In this document: positions 9,528 to 21,149 of the stretch, in pieces | How the letters are laid out: every line of letters begins with the position of its first letter | How positions within the stretch are numbered: the first letter of the stretch is position 1 | The notes under the pieces: generated by a model | Seen by the model: only the letters and a program-made list of their open reading frames with translations | What the model was told of the DNA's origin: nothing | The model's database searches: none | NCBI GenBank assembly: GCA_905221605.1 | Contig: CAJNDS010002210.1 | Coordinates: 299,501 to 363,500, forward strand | DNA length: 64,000 nt | DNA from: Symbiodinium natans | Taxonomy: Eukaryota > Sar > Dinophyceae > Suessiales > Symbiodiniaceae | Reading direction: 5' to 3' | Made by a program: the position numbers and the translations under genes

Positions 9528-11400
9528 TTAGTTAAATTTTTGTGCGGTCAGGGCGGTTGTGTTGTCGTGCGAAAGCACTTGGGCAGCACCGAAGGATGAC
9601 AGGTCGTTGCTACTCGCTGAAGGCCCTCGGTGGTGAGTGCAAAACTTCCATAAAATCCATAGTGGCTGTGCCGGAATTCATGGTGTTTGGGTGGTGCGAC
9701 GTGGACGCAGCAACGATGTGGCAGTTGCTTCAGTAGGCCACTTGCCGCAAGCCCCCTCCCTCCCCCGCCCAATCGTGGCCTTCAATGTACCCTTTACAGT
9801 GAACTTTACAGCCTCAACCGGGGAATGGGTCTTGGGAGACTCAGCAGGTTTCTTTATGCAAAGCGCCTCAAAGGCCAAAGATCAAGCGCGGGAAATCATC
9901 ATTCCACAGCGGTCCACGGTCAACTTGCCGATGGCGCATGCGTTTCAACCAACCACATCTCGTGTTCGTTGAGGCATCAAGACGACATTCCAGACGTGCG
10001 TGAGCTTCCCGAAACATGGTTCTGACCGTAGCATGCAGGTCTCTGCGGCTCATAGGCCGGCTTGTATCGGTCAAAACTGTTGGTGGCCATCGTGCTGGCG
10101 AGCGACAGGGTTTCCGATCCAACGCCTACTTTGCGCTGGTCGCCGAGCTTCTGGAATGCAGACTTGTTGAGAACATTCCAACTTCATCCGGTGGCAATGC
10201 GTGTGTCACATGTGCCGGTTGTGTCAACATTCTATATAAAAAAAATGGCGTTTTGACCACGCGCATCGAGCAGCCGACGAGGCAACCGACGGAAAAACAC
10301 CACTGAAGGCAACAGGACGTGGCGACAAACGCGGCACACAGCGAATCCGAGGCAGTTGGTGCTGCGTCGCTAGCTTCTGAACACGTACACGTTCATCCCG
10401 ACGAATATCGGCCGTAGAGCCTGCTGCAAACCGGAGCATCCATCGGATGGTAACTTCAGCAGCTTTGGTAAGATGTGGCAGCAGATCATGCGAGCCTGTG
10501 AAGTACAAAACATACAAAAGCAATTTGGGCGTGGTTGTGTACGTCGAGCGTTGGCACTGAATGGTGACCCGTGTGCGTTGCTTACACCTTTAAGATCACC
10601 TCTTCAGACTCTTGCCAATAGAGAAGCACTAGAGGGCAACCGGGCGAAATTTGGCGGCTAAAGCCAGCCGCGCAGGCCACCGCAAAGCACTTGTCCCCCA
10701 ATCAGTTTGTCGCATGGTGTTTTGGCAGCGTGCATTGCGTGAGCGGGCGCTTCTTCCGGCCCCGCACTTGCAAAATTACTGTGCGCGAAGCTTGTCGAAC
10801 GGGCGAGCGTTGTTAAAGTCGTCGGTGCTCATGCCGAGGTGCTGTGGCCGGTCACGGCACCGGTTCCTGTAGATGCCCCATGTGCTGCTGACTGGCCGCG
10901 AAGCTTCGCGCAGTAAGGGCGCGCCGTGTAGTTGCGTGTCATGCCATTGATAATTGCCGTTTCATTCCGGTGCGCAACAGCTCCCGGCAGGAAACGCAAC
11001 CTTGAAAGGTACAGGAGAAACCCAGTTGCGTGTTGCCTCCTCGCTTTTTTCGAGGTTTTGGTCCAGCCATCCTCAACGCAATGTGTGTTTCCGGCTCTTG
11101 GTCCGGCTCTGTTGACTTTGTGACTGCATGTCTCTGGTTGTGCACAATGTGCCTCCATCATCAGTTCCGTGTTTTTTTTGATGTGATAGTGAAACCAGCA
11201 CTTGTGTCAGAGGTGCCATGTTAGCCCAAAGCCAATGACTGGGTCCGTGCTAGCCGGTAGGGGTTGGCCACCTCCGCGCCAAAACCGCCAACGAACGGGA
11301 AGCTCCGGGTCTTTTCGCTGGCAGCTCGCACGCTGGCATAAACGCCATCAGCTGCTACGGTTTCGAACGTCCGACATGTTCGTGCCGTGGACCATCGAAC
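9528..11400. other. No identifiable gene
   Basis: Only short overlapping ORFs in several frames, none with a recognised motif or splice pattern. A + strand frame around 9770-9971 (VAFNVPFTVNFTASTGEWVL) is coding-like but isolated. GC content is moderate and there is no clear repeat. Confidence 0.35.
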
Positions 11401-11419
11401 ACCTGCTGTCGGCATGACA

Positions 11420-12110
11420 TCTCCATGCCATGCTCCGAGAACTCAGAGTATTCACATGCCGTCGGTGATGTGGGCAGGAAACAAGAATATACACCGCCTC
11501 CAAACCTAGCTTCTCGAGCAACGCGACGCGAAGCGATACGAAACGATGCGAAGGCATGCGACACGATGCGCACGATGGGTTGCGCAGGCGTAAACAAATC
11601 ACGGCTCCAGAACTTGAAAAAGCATCCATGCACCGATGCTGTCGCAAAGATGTTCCTGACTTCCTCAGCCGCCTGGAAAAACGCATGCAGCACGCTCAGG
11701 GCACAGCTCGCTGGACGCTCGCTGGCACAAGCCAAACTCGGAGGCCACATTTGGCAAGGCCTCGGTTTTTTTTGGCAACTGGCCAAAAACGCTTGTGTGC
11801 AGACGCGGATGTGTTTGCCATCGCAAATAAAGGGACAGGGACTCCGCTCAGCGGCGCTGATCTAACCCGCACGCGGTTGACCGCAAGGGGCCTCAGCGGT
11901 GGCGGCGAAAGTGCAGACGACGCTACACGCGTTTGGCCAAGATGCTCCAAACGCTGTCGCTGCAACGCCACGGCGCACGCTGTGGTGGCAAAGCCGAAGC
12001 TGGACAAAATGCAGCGCTTGCTTGGCCGCCGCACGATTTGAGTCAGGTTGACAACCAACGCATTGTTCGAGCTAGGCATACGGCTGTTGCGCATGCGGGC
12101 ACCGAAAGTG
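11420..12110 (+). repeat. Dispersed ~600-bp repeat family, copy A (+)
   Basis: Shares with copy B the blocks AATCACGGCTCCAGAACTTG, GATGTTCCTGACT...CTCAGCCGCCTGGA, GGCCTCGGTTT, CAGACGACGCTACACGCGTT and AAGCCGAAGCTGGACAA. The 3' part (12040-12110) matches the reverse complement of copy D. No intact ORF; probably a non-autonomous or decayed element. Confidence 0.6.
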
Positions 12111-12179
12111 AGGCTTTCTACTGGCTGAAAGCAAAATTTTTAGGCACGAACAGTTGTTCGGGCCTGCTGTTCGCTCACA

Positions 12180-12815
12180 CCGCCACAGACGATAAGATGC
12201 CTGTCGGGAAACCGTCAGATCGCCGCAACTCGGAATCCCACCTGCCTCATCTTGCTGCACGGGGCACGCGGGGCGAAGCGATGCAAAACCATGCGACACA
12301 GTGCGCGGGGTGGGAGGCGTGGGCACAAATCACGGCTCCAGAACTTGAAAAACCTCCAGACATCGATATCATCGATGCTGTCGCACTCACGAAGACAGCG
12401 AGGCCGATGTTCCTGACTCCCCTCAGCCGCCTGGACAAGCGCGCCAACAGCATGTTGCTGCCCTTTGAGGGAACAGCTCATGAAAGCCAGCACAATCGAG
12501 GCAACATTTGGCAATGCCTCGGTTTCGTGGCAATTGGCCCTACACATTCGTGTGCAGATGCGGATGCGGTTGCCATCGCAGGTTACATGTCTGGGACTCC
12601 ATGGTCACAAGCGCCGACCTAGGACGCGTGCGGCCGAACGCAACGGGCTTCAGCGGAGCCGGGGACCCCGCCAAGGTGGTTGCGGCGAAAGTGCAGACGA
12701 CGCTACACGCGTTTGGCCACGATGCCCCAAGCGGTGCCGCTGCAACGCCACGCGCTGTGGTGGCGAAGCCGAAGCTGGACAATATGTAGCGTGCCTTGCC
12801 GCCGTCCATGTTTTT
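12180..12815 (+). repeat. Dispersed ~600-bp repeat family, copy B (+)
   Basis: Same order of blocks as copy A. Additional block AGGGAACAGCTCATGAAAGC is shared with the reverse complement of copy C. Ends around GCCGTCCATGTTTTTTTGAC. Coding potential not supported. Confidence 0.6.
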
Positions 12816-13794
12816 TTGACACTCAGAATTTTAGTAAAATTTTGCTGTGTGATGGGGATTCATGATGTAAGCAATTGCAGGCTGCACTGCCGATGGCATG
12901 TGGCACAAGAGGCTTCAGAGGAGCCGGGATCCTGGCAAAGTTGGTGGCGAGCTTGGTGGCGCAAACGGCTGCCGCTGCAACGATACGGCGCGAGCTGTGG
13001 CAAAGCCATGATTCGGCCGGGTAGCCTCGTCGAAAACATGGGCGAAGGCACGTGCTAGCACCCGAGCAACCTGCGGAAGATGTCTGCTGTAGCTATTCCC
13101 CGCACGCCCCCTCCCGGCTTACGCAAGGCCGTCAGCCTTGACAGGGAGAGGGCTTCAACAGTTTTTTGGTTTCACGTTTCTGTGCCTGTCGCCACGGGGT
13201 CCTCGGCGACTGTGCCAGCCGCCACTACAGCCGAAGTCGACAAACACCGTGCCGGCCGCCGCGACAAACGAAGTGGCCGCGTGCCAGTCCCCGCGGCATC
13301 AGCGAGATCCAGTTCGCGGTCCCGATGAGCCGCCTTTGTCGCGGCTGGCCAGGCTCGCCCCACCGATAGAGCCATGATCCATGCACTTCCTCGTGTGACA
13401 GATCGCCGCGTTGCGACGAGCCCACGCTGCCACCGCCGCGCTGCGCATAGCCGGGGCCCGCCAACGCACCCTCAAGAGGTCGCGCAGGGCATGAGGCCTG
13501 CAGTGGCCGAGCGCGTTCACCAGGCTAAGATCGTAAAGCACACGTGGGTGGGCGTCGGCCGCGAAGCGGTATGGCGGGATAGGTCGGGCCACAGCAGCGG
13601 TTGACGCGCGTTTTTTTGCGGCAGCCGATTGCGGATCAACGTTCTGCTCCAGGATCAGGCCTGCCGAACGCGAAAACAACCAACGAGATCAGAGTCTGGC
13701 AGCATGTCTGCAACCGGGCATTGCCTGCCCGCTCCTTTTCGGTTTCGTGAGTGCAACATCGTCGTATTGCAAGCTTCCATTCAAGCTCGTGGTT
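12816..13794. other. Spacer between repeat copies; no gene identified
   Basis: 12870-12910 holds a fragment (CAGGCTGCACTGCCGATGG) also present in copy C. 13080-13620 is GC-rich with short, overlapping open frames on both strands but no known motif. Nothing else is supported. Confidence 0.35.
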
Positions 13795-14465
13795 GTGGAG
13801 ATTTAATTACGGTCAAAGCGGAGTTTGTTCATCGTCCCCAGCAGGTCGGTGGGATTCCGAGCGCTGCGATCTGATGGATTCCCGACACGCGTCGTATCGG
13901 CTGCAAAGGCGTAAGCGAACGCGTTGCGTTGGTTTTCAAACCGACTCAAATCGTGTGAACTGTCTGCTCCATGAACATCCATCACAAAGCAAGATTCACA
14001 AATTCCACAAAACGTGGACGGCGAGAATAATCGGTACAGTTTGTCCAGCTTCACGTGGGCTGCTGCATATTGCAGCGCATCGCGTGTAGCGTCGTCTGCA
14101 TTTTCGCCGCCAACCTTGGGCAACCGCATCCGCATCTGCACACGAATGTTTCTGGCCAGTTGCCACGAAACCGAGGCCTTGCCAAATGTTGCCTCTCGAC
14201 TGTTGCGCCAGCCGTATGCCACCATCGGCAGTGCAGCCTGCAGTTGCTTTCATGAGCTGTTCCCTCAAGGGGCAGCAACATGCTGTTGCGCTCTTGTCCA
14301 GGCGGCTGAGGGAAGTCAGGAACATCTCTGCCTCTCATCTGGCCGCGCCGGCCGGCCTCGCTGTCAGCCCGTGCGTGCGACAGTTTTGGAGGAAAATTGT
14401 TCAAGTTCTGAAGCCGTGACTTGTTTTTCACCCCGTGTCGCATGATTCGCATCGTTTCGCGTCAC
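13795..14465 (-). repeat. Dispersed ~600-bp repeat family, copy C (-)
   Basis: Reverse complement of copies A/B: shared blocks GAACAGCTCATGAAAGCAAC, GCAACATTTGGCAAGGCCTC, TCGTGTGCAGATGCGGATGC, CAGACGACGCTACACGCGAT and GAAGCTGGACAAACTG. Its distal half (13795-14040 on the + strand) matches copy D in the same orientation. Confidence 0.65.
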
Positions 14466-14734
14466 GTGCCTTCACCTGGATGGGCTGGGGCGCCATGCAC
14501 AGGTTCCGGTCTCGGGCAGCCGTAGTTGATGAGGTCGACCCCGAGGCGGAGCCGGCCAGGCCCGCTGCAACTCCGCCGATGATGCAAGCCGTGCTGAACA
14601 TGCACACATGTCACGACAATGACAAGGACAAGGTCATGGTGTGATGCATTGCGATGCTGACACCGGGATCGCCGCCGCTTGTCACTACACCTCTATGCAT
14701 GCTATGTGTCCTTCGATTTAGCACGCATTGTTGC

Positions 14735-15075
14735 GGAGATTTAGTTACTACAATGCCAACAACAAAGTTTGTTTACCGACCCCAGCTAGGATGGTGGGAT
14801 TCCGAGCTGCTGTGATCTGACGGTTTCCCGACAAGCGTGCGAACGCCTACTGCCCGAACACCTGTTCGTGCCAAGAAGATTTGCTGAACCCTCATTCATG
14901 CGCAACGGCAGTACGCCTAGCTCGACCAATGCGTTGGTTTGCAACCCGACTCAAATCGTGTGAATGGTCTGCTCCATCCATCACAAAGCAAGATTCGCAA
15001 GTTCCACAACACGTGGACGCCTGCCAAACAAGCGCTACATTTTGTCCAGCTTCGGCTTTGCTTGGCCAGCACGAC
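14735..15075 (-). repeat. Dispersed repeat family, partial copy D (-)
   Basis: Matches 13797-14060 on the same strand: GGTGGGATTCCGAGC, CAACCCGACTCAAATCGTGT, CATCACAAAGCAAGATTC and ACATTTTGTCCAGCTTC. It runs directly into the truncated reverse transcriptase at 15062, so the junction may mark an element boundary. Confidence 0.6.
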
Positions 15076-15576
15076 GCGCTGGCGGCGGCAGCACGACAGC
15101 TAGAAGCAGGGGAATTCTTGGCAGCTTTCCTGGACTACATTTACGTCGTCACTGCCACCGCCACCATCGAGCGCGAGGCCGGGGTCGCTGCAAACCTTGG
15201 CAAAACGCGTGTGTATCATGCCCGTGGCAGCTCTGCGCCGCCAGGCATGCACGAGCTCGGGGAGGACATGTGGTGCGGCGACAAGCCCCCCGCACAACAC
15301 GGGTTCGTTGCTTTGGGAGTGCCCGTCGGCCACCCGGAATTCATTCGGTCATGCGCCAGTGGCCGCCTCGAAGAGGAGCGCTGCCTGCTGCTCCAATTGC
15401 CTGAGCTCCCGGACCTGCAGTGTGCCTGCGCTCAGCACCTGCTGCGCACGGTTCCCCCGGCCGCGATAGCCGAGTGCGCACGTGCGCATGACGATGCGGT
15501 CAGGCAGACGACGCAAGACATGCTGGGCGGCCAAGCGGCTGATGCTGAGGCTCTTGCCGGGGACTTGGACTTTTGA
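15062..15576 (+). pseudogene. Truncated reverse transcriptase (LINE-like) fragment
   Basis: A + strand open frame encodes the C-terminal part of a reverse transcriptase of the kind common in dinoflagellates. The palm motif reads FLDYIYVV (15127-15150) where FLDDIYVV is expected, so the second catalytic Asp is Tyr. Downstream thumb-like pieces are present: EREAGVAANLGKTRVYHA, GDKPPAQHGFVALGVPVGHP, LPELPDLQCA and ARAHDDAVRQT. Stop TGA is at 15574-15576. The N-terminal fingers and any endonuclease are missing; upstream is repeat copy D. The Asp loss plus truncation indicate an inactive copy. Confidence 0.7.
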
Positions 15577-15990
15577 CGCGCGGGTGGAAAACAGGCGCGA
15601 GAAAAATAAAGTTGTAACACTGTTGTAACATGTTGTAACCCGGCTTTGGTGGGAAGTCACGGGGACAGTGGCGCCGACCGACGAAAGTTGAAACGCATGC
15701 AGCGCATGGAAGCGTGAGCGAGCCTGAGAAAGATATACTATTCAACGATGCATGCCATGCGCAGTCACGAAATCCATGTGGGCTAGTCTCCCCCTTGCAA
15801 CCCATAATGATTATGGTTGATGCCACCTTGTTGCACACGTGCTGTGGCTGAGTTCACCACCTACAGAATGTTCCGTCGTGTTTCGAACTTGCAAAATCTT
15901 GAGTTTTGCATTTGTGATGCCGTCGCAAGCGGGTGCAAAATGTGTGTGTCTTTGCAGCTCCACACTCGTAAGCACACTATAATTCCATTG
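15577..15990. other. Spacer; no gene seen
   Basis: AT-richer stretch after the reverse transcriptase remnant. It includes three TGTTGTAAC-like repeats at 15612-15640. No coding sequence is supported. Confidence 0.4.
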
Positions 15991-15991
15991 G

Positions 15992-16400
15992 TTAGTATGT
16001 TTTGTGGCTCCACAGCGCAACTTCCCCAACTTCCCCAGTGCATCGTCGCGGGAAGGCAGGCCGTCGTGGGTAGACAGGACACAGTCGTGTGGAGTGACCG
16101 CCGCAACCACAAACCTCGCACCTGAGCTTGCTGTACAGCTCGTCCAGTGGCAGGTGAGAGCACAATGAAAAGGGACGCCAGCTCAGCCGGTTCGGGTGTA
16201 TGCATTGCAGCACGTGCTAAGCTGCCTTGTTCTGTGCGAATCCGCATGGGTGCTACCATTGAGGAAGGTGCGGAGCAGACGAATGGCAACGCCACGGGCT
16301 CCAAAGCCAAGAAGGTTCCACCAGTCCGCCTCGAATTCCAGGGGTGCTCAATAATCATGTGCAGACCTGCACAATGAAGCCTTACATCCATGACGCGTAT
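15992..16400 (-). CDS. Possible exons with a CCHC zinc knuckle (unassigned)
   Basis: On the minus strand, 16120-16081 encodes C-x2-C-x4-H-x4-C (CEVCGCGGHSTRLC), a CCHC zinc knuckle typical of retroelement Gag and some RNA-binding proteins. It is preceded by LPLDELYSKLR. Further upstream on the same strand (16390-16150) another open frame is coding-like (TGGTFLALEPVALPF) after an AG-ending stretch, so two exons are possible. No partner domains were found. It could be a Gag remnant or a host RNA-binding protein. Confidence 0.3.
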
Positions 16401-17217
16401 GACGCGGTGTGGAGTCCATCCTAAACCTTCAGCCCTAACCCTTACAGCGTAAACCGCCATAAATAGCCTAAACCTGAAACCCGGACCCGAAACCCTAAAC
16501 CCATTCAACTTTCCTTCTCGAGCAAAATACGCTGTTGCAGCTGCGCCCCCCCTTGGTTCTACCCTTGGTTCTACTTGTAGACCCTCAAGCCCTAAGCCCC
16601 AAACCCCCCCAAAAAATGGATTCTACAAGCTTGACCGTGTGTTCCTCTGCAGATCATCCGAAGCCTTGCGTTGCGTTACCCCCCTAAGCTTTAAACCCTA
16701 AACCTAAACCCTCAAAGTTGTATGTGCGCGGCACGAAGCCCCGGTATGTGGTATCATCCTGAATTTCCCAAGTTGTGGCCTACCAACAGCAGCTTCAAAA
16801 ACCAAGTGTAAGTAAATTGATAGAAAACGTCCCGGCAGGTCAAATGATCAGTCCTAAACTTTGTATTCGCGAGGCCCCAGGAAGGCTTCCCCCCCTGTTC
16901 CCCCCCTCTCTCCCTCTTTAAAGTGTGAACCTAGGTTCCAAAATCGGTCAAAACGTTATTGGGACCCGCTACAATCTCTATAAACCCCAAACCCTAAACC
17001 CTAAACCCTGCAGCAGAAACCCTAAACCCTACACTTTCGATGATGTGCTGGTTCATGAAATAGCGCCGAGTTAACCCTAAACCCTAAACCCAAAAACCAC
17101 GAAACCCCAAACCTTAAACAAAAAAAAGCCCGAAACCACGAAACCTTCAGGCCAAGTCCGGGCCGTCATTGGGAGCTCGTTGCCAAGCTTCTGTTGTTCC
17201 GGCCATTGTGTCTTGAT

Positions 17218-17331
17218 GGGTTTAGGGGTTTAGGGGTTTAGGGGTTAGGGGTTTAGGGGTTTAGGGGTTTAGGGGTTTAGGGGTTTAGGGGTTTAGGGGT
17301 TTTAGGGGTTTTAGGTGTTTAGGGTTTAGGG
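17218..17331 (+). repeat. TTTAGGGG variant array
   Basis: About 13 units of an 8-bp variant, TTTAGGGG, with one GGGGTT interruption. It then degrades into TTTTAGGGG and TTTAGGTG. Distinct from the canonical 7-bp unit elsewhere. Confidence 0.9.
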
Positions 17332-17460
17332 GTCATAGAGTTTGTACGAGTATAGGGTTGTTTACAGGATTTGGGTTTGTAGGGTTTATAGGATTTTGGG
17401 ATTTAGCATTTATAGGGTGCATATGGTTTTTCGTGTGTATAGGGTTTAGATGGTTTGCAG

Positions 17461-17531
17461 GAGGGTTTCATGGCTGCGCAAAGCGCCTTTGTTCAGTTGG
17501 GAGTTGACATCACAAGCGACCACGCGAACCT
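17461..17531 (+). CDS. Candidate exon (unassigned)
   Basis: Follows TGGTTTGCAG, a good acceptor, and reads EGFMAAQSAFVQLGVDITSD without stop until the next CCCTAAA array. No family recognised; could belong to an upstream gene or the N-terminal part of the channel gene. Confidence 0.3.
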
Positions 17532-17533
17532 TC

Positions 17534-17735
17534 AACCCTAAACCCTAAGCCCTAAACCCTAAACCCTAAACCCTAAACCCTAAACCCTACACCCTAAACC
17601 CTAAACCCTAAACCCTAAACCCTAAACCTTAAACCCTAAACCCTAAACCCTAAACCCCGCTTTGCTGTGGCTAGTCGGGTGCCAAAAAAAACCCTAAACC
17701 CTAAACCCTAAACCCTACTAAACCCTAAGCCCTAG
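17534..17735 (-). repeat. CCCTAAA array
   Basis: About 17 units at 17534-17657, then a 35-bp gap containing GGCTAGTCGGGTGCCAAA, then 5-6 more units to 17735. Confidence 0.9.
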
Positions 17736-18377
17736 TCAGCGTTGAGGGGGACTGGCGACACTGGTGGAGGTTGATGCATTCGCTAGCTCCTTCTTGCCTG
17801 CAAACCACACGGACGTCCATGGGCTTCGGCTCCCAAAATATTGAGCACTGCCCTCACCCTGCCTTGGATTTAGCTGCAGTCTGGGGTTTTGGGGCCTAAG
17901 TTCCTACACAGCCCGCAGTTCCGGCTGCCACAGGTCTGAGAACCGAAGTCCTCAAGGGGCACGTGTAGTTCCAAGCGTTGCATGTTTGACCGCCCTGACC
18001 TTGAATGCTTGATCATGTCTCTCCTTGTCAACGAAGTGAGGTTAGGTGTGGCAGTGGCCCGGCTAAATCCTAAACCCCAGTCCCTAAACCCCAATCCCTA
18101 AACCCTGAACCCTGAATCCTGAGCCCTGACCCCTAAACCCCGAAATTTTGGAGCACAGCCCCTGAAACCTCCAAGCCCTAAGCCCGCAGCTGCCAAAAAG
18201 GGGACCCAGAGACTTCAAACCCGTATCCCTTGAATTGTAATAGGAGCTCGGATATGATTTAAGGCAGATTCCTGAATTAAGACGTTTTGGGAGTCACTGG
18301 GTTGCTCGGTCTTCAGTCTCGACCTCCGCGCCAGAGTCTCGTGCAGAGGCAGCGTGTCGAGCGCAACGGCTCTTAAC

Positions 18378-18482
18378 GCTAAACCCTAAACCCTAAACCC
18401 TAAACCCTAAACCCTAAACCCTAAACCTTAAACCCTAAACCCTAAACCCTGAACCCTAAACCCTAAACCCTAAACCATAAAG
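18378..18482 (-). repeat. CCCTAAA array
   Basis: Around 14 units, with single variants CCTTAAA and CCCTGAA. Confidence 0.9.
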
Positions 18483-18694
18483 CCCGAAATTCCCAGCCAA
18501 CATTCAAGCCTTGTCGAAGAAACCGCGCATATTGCCAAGGCCCCTTGTGGCAGGCCAACATCACAGACCTACGTGACGGACGGAAAAGCAGTGGCTGGCC
18601 TCAGGACAATCCTTGATCTGCAACAAAACGCATGTCGCGGGGCTTTTTTGTGTTCTTTTGTGCAGTTCCTGCGATGTCATCTGGGCTTTCCCAA

Positions 18695-18812
18695 ACGAGG
18701 GGTTTTGAGGGGTACTTTACCCTGAATAACCGTAATATACCCCCCAAACATAATGATCCTTACTATCGGAATCCCCCACCAAAAAGGTACCCCCCTATTT
18801 TCGGAGAGCCCA
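18695..18812. mobile_element. Short palindromic element, family C copy 1
   Basis: Contains GGTACCCCCCTATTTTCGG and a run of GGGGTA/TACCCC motifs. It resembles, in reverse, 26818-26925 and part of 28765-29190. MITE-like, no coding capacity. Confidence 0.4.
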
Positions 18813-19622
18813 ATCTGAGCAAGAGGCGGGCTTGGCAGGGATGTGGCAACATGCGGCCATGAACTATGATCGCCTGTGAGGCATCGGGCTGGGTGCAAAC
18901 ATCAGCACCCCCTTGAGCCTTAAACTCATGTTTTTGGGGTGTCCTGGCTGGTAGAGTGTAGGGGAGCCTTCCCCTGGGTGCTCGCGCTCGCGAGGCAGAA
19001 AATCCGCGATAGGACGGTGTGGTTGGTAGCTTCGACTGGCTCCTTTTGGGTCTGGGACCGGGAGGTGGCTAAATCTCCAGCTCCGCGCAAGCGAGGCCAA
19101 AGAACCTAGAGGATTAAACTTTGCTATTCCCATTTCAAGATGAAACCCAATCATTTTCGATATATGAGTGGTCGTTGTGGCACCGTCTTGCGCGTATGAT
19201 GAGTGGGTAAAGGCTCAACCGCGGCGTCTTCATTTAGCGCCAATGCACCAGCATCTGCAATTTTTCCACAAAGTGCCGACAAGTTTACGTGGACTCGCCT
19301 GGCCCAACTGCCGGCATCTTTTACGACCATTTCCTGCTGCATTTTCAGATGTCTCCACGCACATGCATGTGTGAGTGGTTTAGGCTTCAGGGTTTAGGGT
19401 TTTTTGGAGCAGCAAGCTGTGCAGACTTGAGCAGAAGACGTTGCGCAAGCATACGGCCACAAGTATGTGCAGGGGCATGGCCTCATCCTAAACCCCAAGC
19501 CCTACAAGCTTACCCTAAACCCTAAGCCGCAAACCCTACGAGTCCCTGCAAGGTGGCCTGAGTGTCAGCTAGGGTTTAGGGTTTAGGGTTTATAGGGTTT
19601 AGGGTTAAATGGCCCCGCCGAG

Positions 19623-19703
19623 AATGCTCAATCCGTCCGTCGCCCACGCTGAGGTGGTCATCTCGGAGGTGGTGGATGTGGAGGCTAAACGCCTTTTCCA
19701 TTT
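19623..19703 (+). CDS. Candidate exon (unassigned)
   Basis: AG acceptor at 19621-19622, reading MLNPSVAHAEVVISEVVDV and ending at TTT|GTAAGA, a good donor at 19704. Helical and acidic. Flanked on both sides by TTTAGGG-type sequence. No family recognised. Confidence 0.35.
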
Positions 19704-20027
19704 GTAAGATTAGGATTCAGGGTTTTGGGTTTAGGGTGGCATACTGTAGAGCCTGGGGTTCAAAAAAGAAAGAAAAAGGGTGGCATGTGGATCAGCAGAG
19801 AAATGTTCGTTAATCACAAGGGGGGGGGTGCCCTTGGATGTTTTGTTTTTGGGTTCAGGGGCTCTGGTGCTTTGGGGGGCTCAGTCGTTGTGGGCTTCGC
19901 CCCTTGGGGCGTGGCTGCGGAGGATATGGCGTAGGATATGGCGTAGGGCTGTGTGAGAAAGGTTCATTTTTGTGGTTGTTTTAGGGGCTTGGGATTCTCG
20001 TGGGGCTCAGCTTTCGCGTTTCTGGCT

Positions 20028-20301
20028 GGATGTTCCCCTTTATGCTGAGAGTCCTTAGTAGGGATTCAGCCTGGAGCGCTGTCTTGGCGAGCCTGTGGAG
20101 GCCGATCCTGGAACACAGGGTTTAGGGTTTAGGGTTTAGGGCTTGGGGTTAGCTTGTTGATTTTGAGCGGTGTTGATTCAGTGCTGCAAGGGTTCCTTAA
20201 ACATGACAGTCGTTGCGATGGAAGACAGTCCTTATTAGGGATGATAATAGGTGGTACTAGAATCCCTATGCAGGGCTGGTAGCATAAGGGGGAGCATCCC
20301 A
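20028..20301. mobile_element. Palindromic element family A, copy 1 (interrupted)
   Basis: Left arm 20028-20070 (GATGTTCCCC...GAGTCCTTAGTAGGGATT) and right arm 20223-20301 (AATCCCTATGCAGGG...GGGGGAGCATCCC) are the two ends of the family A element. They are separated by ~150 bp that includes a short TTTAGGG run at 20118-20140. Confidence 0.5.
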
Positions 20302-20323
20302 AGTTTCTGGTCCCCAGATCTTC

Positions 20324-20411
20324 CAAACCCCCTTAACTAAGGAATTCACCCTAATTCATAACAAGGATCCTTAGCATAAATTAGGGTCTATTCCTTAATT
20401 CAGGGTATTGG
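20324..20411. mobile_element. Palindromic element family D, copy 1
   Basis: Almost perfect 88-bp hairpin. CCTTAACTAAGGAATTCACC on the left pairs with TAGGGTCTATTCCTTAATTC on the right, centred on AAGGATCCTT. Immediately adjoins a long CCCTAAA array. Confidence 0.6.
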
Positions 20412-20665
20412 AAACCCTAAACCCTAAACCCTAAACCCTAAACCCTAAACCCTAAACCCTAAACCCTAAACCCTAAACCCTAAACCCTAAACCCTAAACC
20501 CTAAACCCTAAACCCTAAACCCTAAACCCTAAACCCTAAACCCTAAACACTAAAACCCTAAACCCTAAACCCTAAACCCTAAACCCTAAACCCTAAACCC
20601 TAAACCCTAAACCCTAAACCCTAAACCCTACACCCTAAACCCTAAACCCTAAACCCCAAACCCTC
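20411..20665 (-). repeat. Long CCCTAAA array
   Basis: About 36 units, nearly all canonical, with rare CACTAAAA and CCCTACA variants. Confidence 0.95.
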
Positions 20666-20684
20666 GAGTGCTTCCCATTCCCAG

Positions 20685-20766
20685 GACCCTGCTGCAGAAG
20701 CGGAAGAGTTAGCAGGGCGCCTCGACCGAAGCCGTGGGTGTGTGGAGCCCCAGCATCCCAAGCGAG
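20685..20766 (+). CDS. Candidate exon (unassigned)
   Basis: Acceptor CATTCCCAG, then DPAAEAEELAGRLDRSRG in an open, acidic-helical frame. CCCTAAA array upstream and TTTAGGG array downstream. No family recognised. Confidence 0.35.
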
Positions 20767-20775
20767 CTTTAGGGT

Positions 20776-20907
20776 TTGGCTAGGGTTTAGGGTTTAGGGT
20801 TTAGGGTTTAGGGTTCAGGGTTTAGGGTTTAGGGTTTAGGGTTTAGGGTTTAGGGTTTAGGGTGTAGGGTGTTGGGTGTTGGGTGTAGGGTGTAGGGTGT
20901 AGGGTAG
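20776..20907 (+). repeat. TTTAGGG array ending in GGGTGTA variants
   Basis: About 13 TTTAGGG units followed by several GGGTGTA/GGGTGTT units, a local change in the repeat unit. Confidence 0.9.
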
Positions 20908-20969
20908 CACTGGAAGCCTGTGCTTGGGCAGTTTCTGGCAGCACCCACGGGAGTCCGGACGCAAAACGT

Positions 20970-21148
20970 GTTTAGGGTTTAGGGTTTAGAGTAGAGGTTT
21001 AGAGGTTTAGAGGTTTAGAGGTTTAGAGGTTTAGAGGTTTAGAGGTTTAGAGGTTTAGAGGCGTAGAGGTTTAGAGGTTTAGAGGTTTAGAGGTTTAGAG
21101 GTTTAGAGGTTTAGAGGTTTAGAGGTTTAGAGGTTTAGGGTTTAGGGG
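20970..21148 (+). repeat. TTTAGAGG variant array
   Basis: About 19 units of the 8-bp variant TTTAGAGG (one GCGTAGAGG), bounded by canonical TTTAGGG at both ends, as if a mutated unit was amplified inside a telomeric array. Confidence 0.92.
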
Positions 21149-21149
21149 C

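Noticed and set aside
20411-20665. CRISPR-like array
   Set aside because: Contiguous 7-bp telomeric units without spacers.
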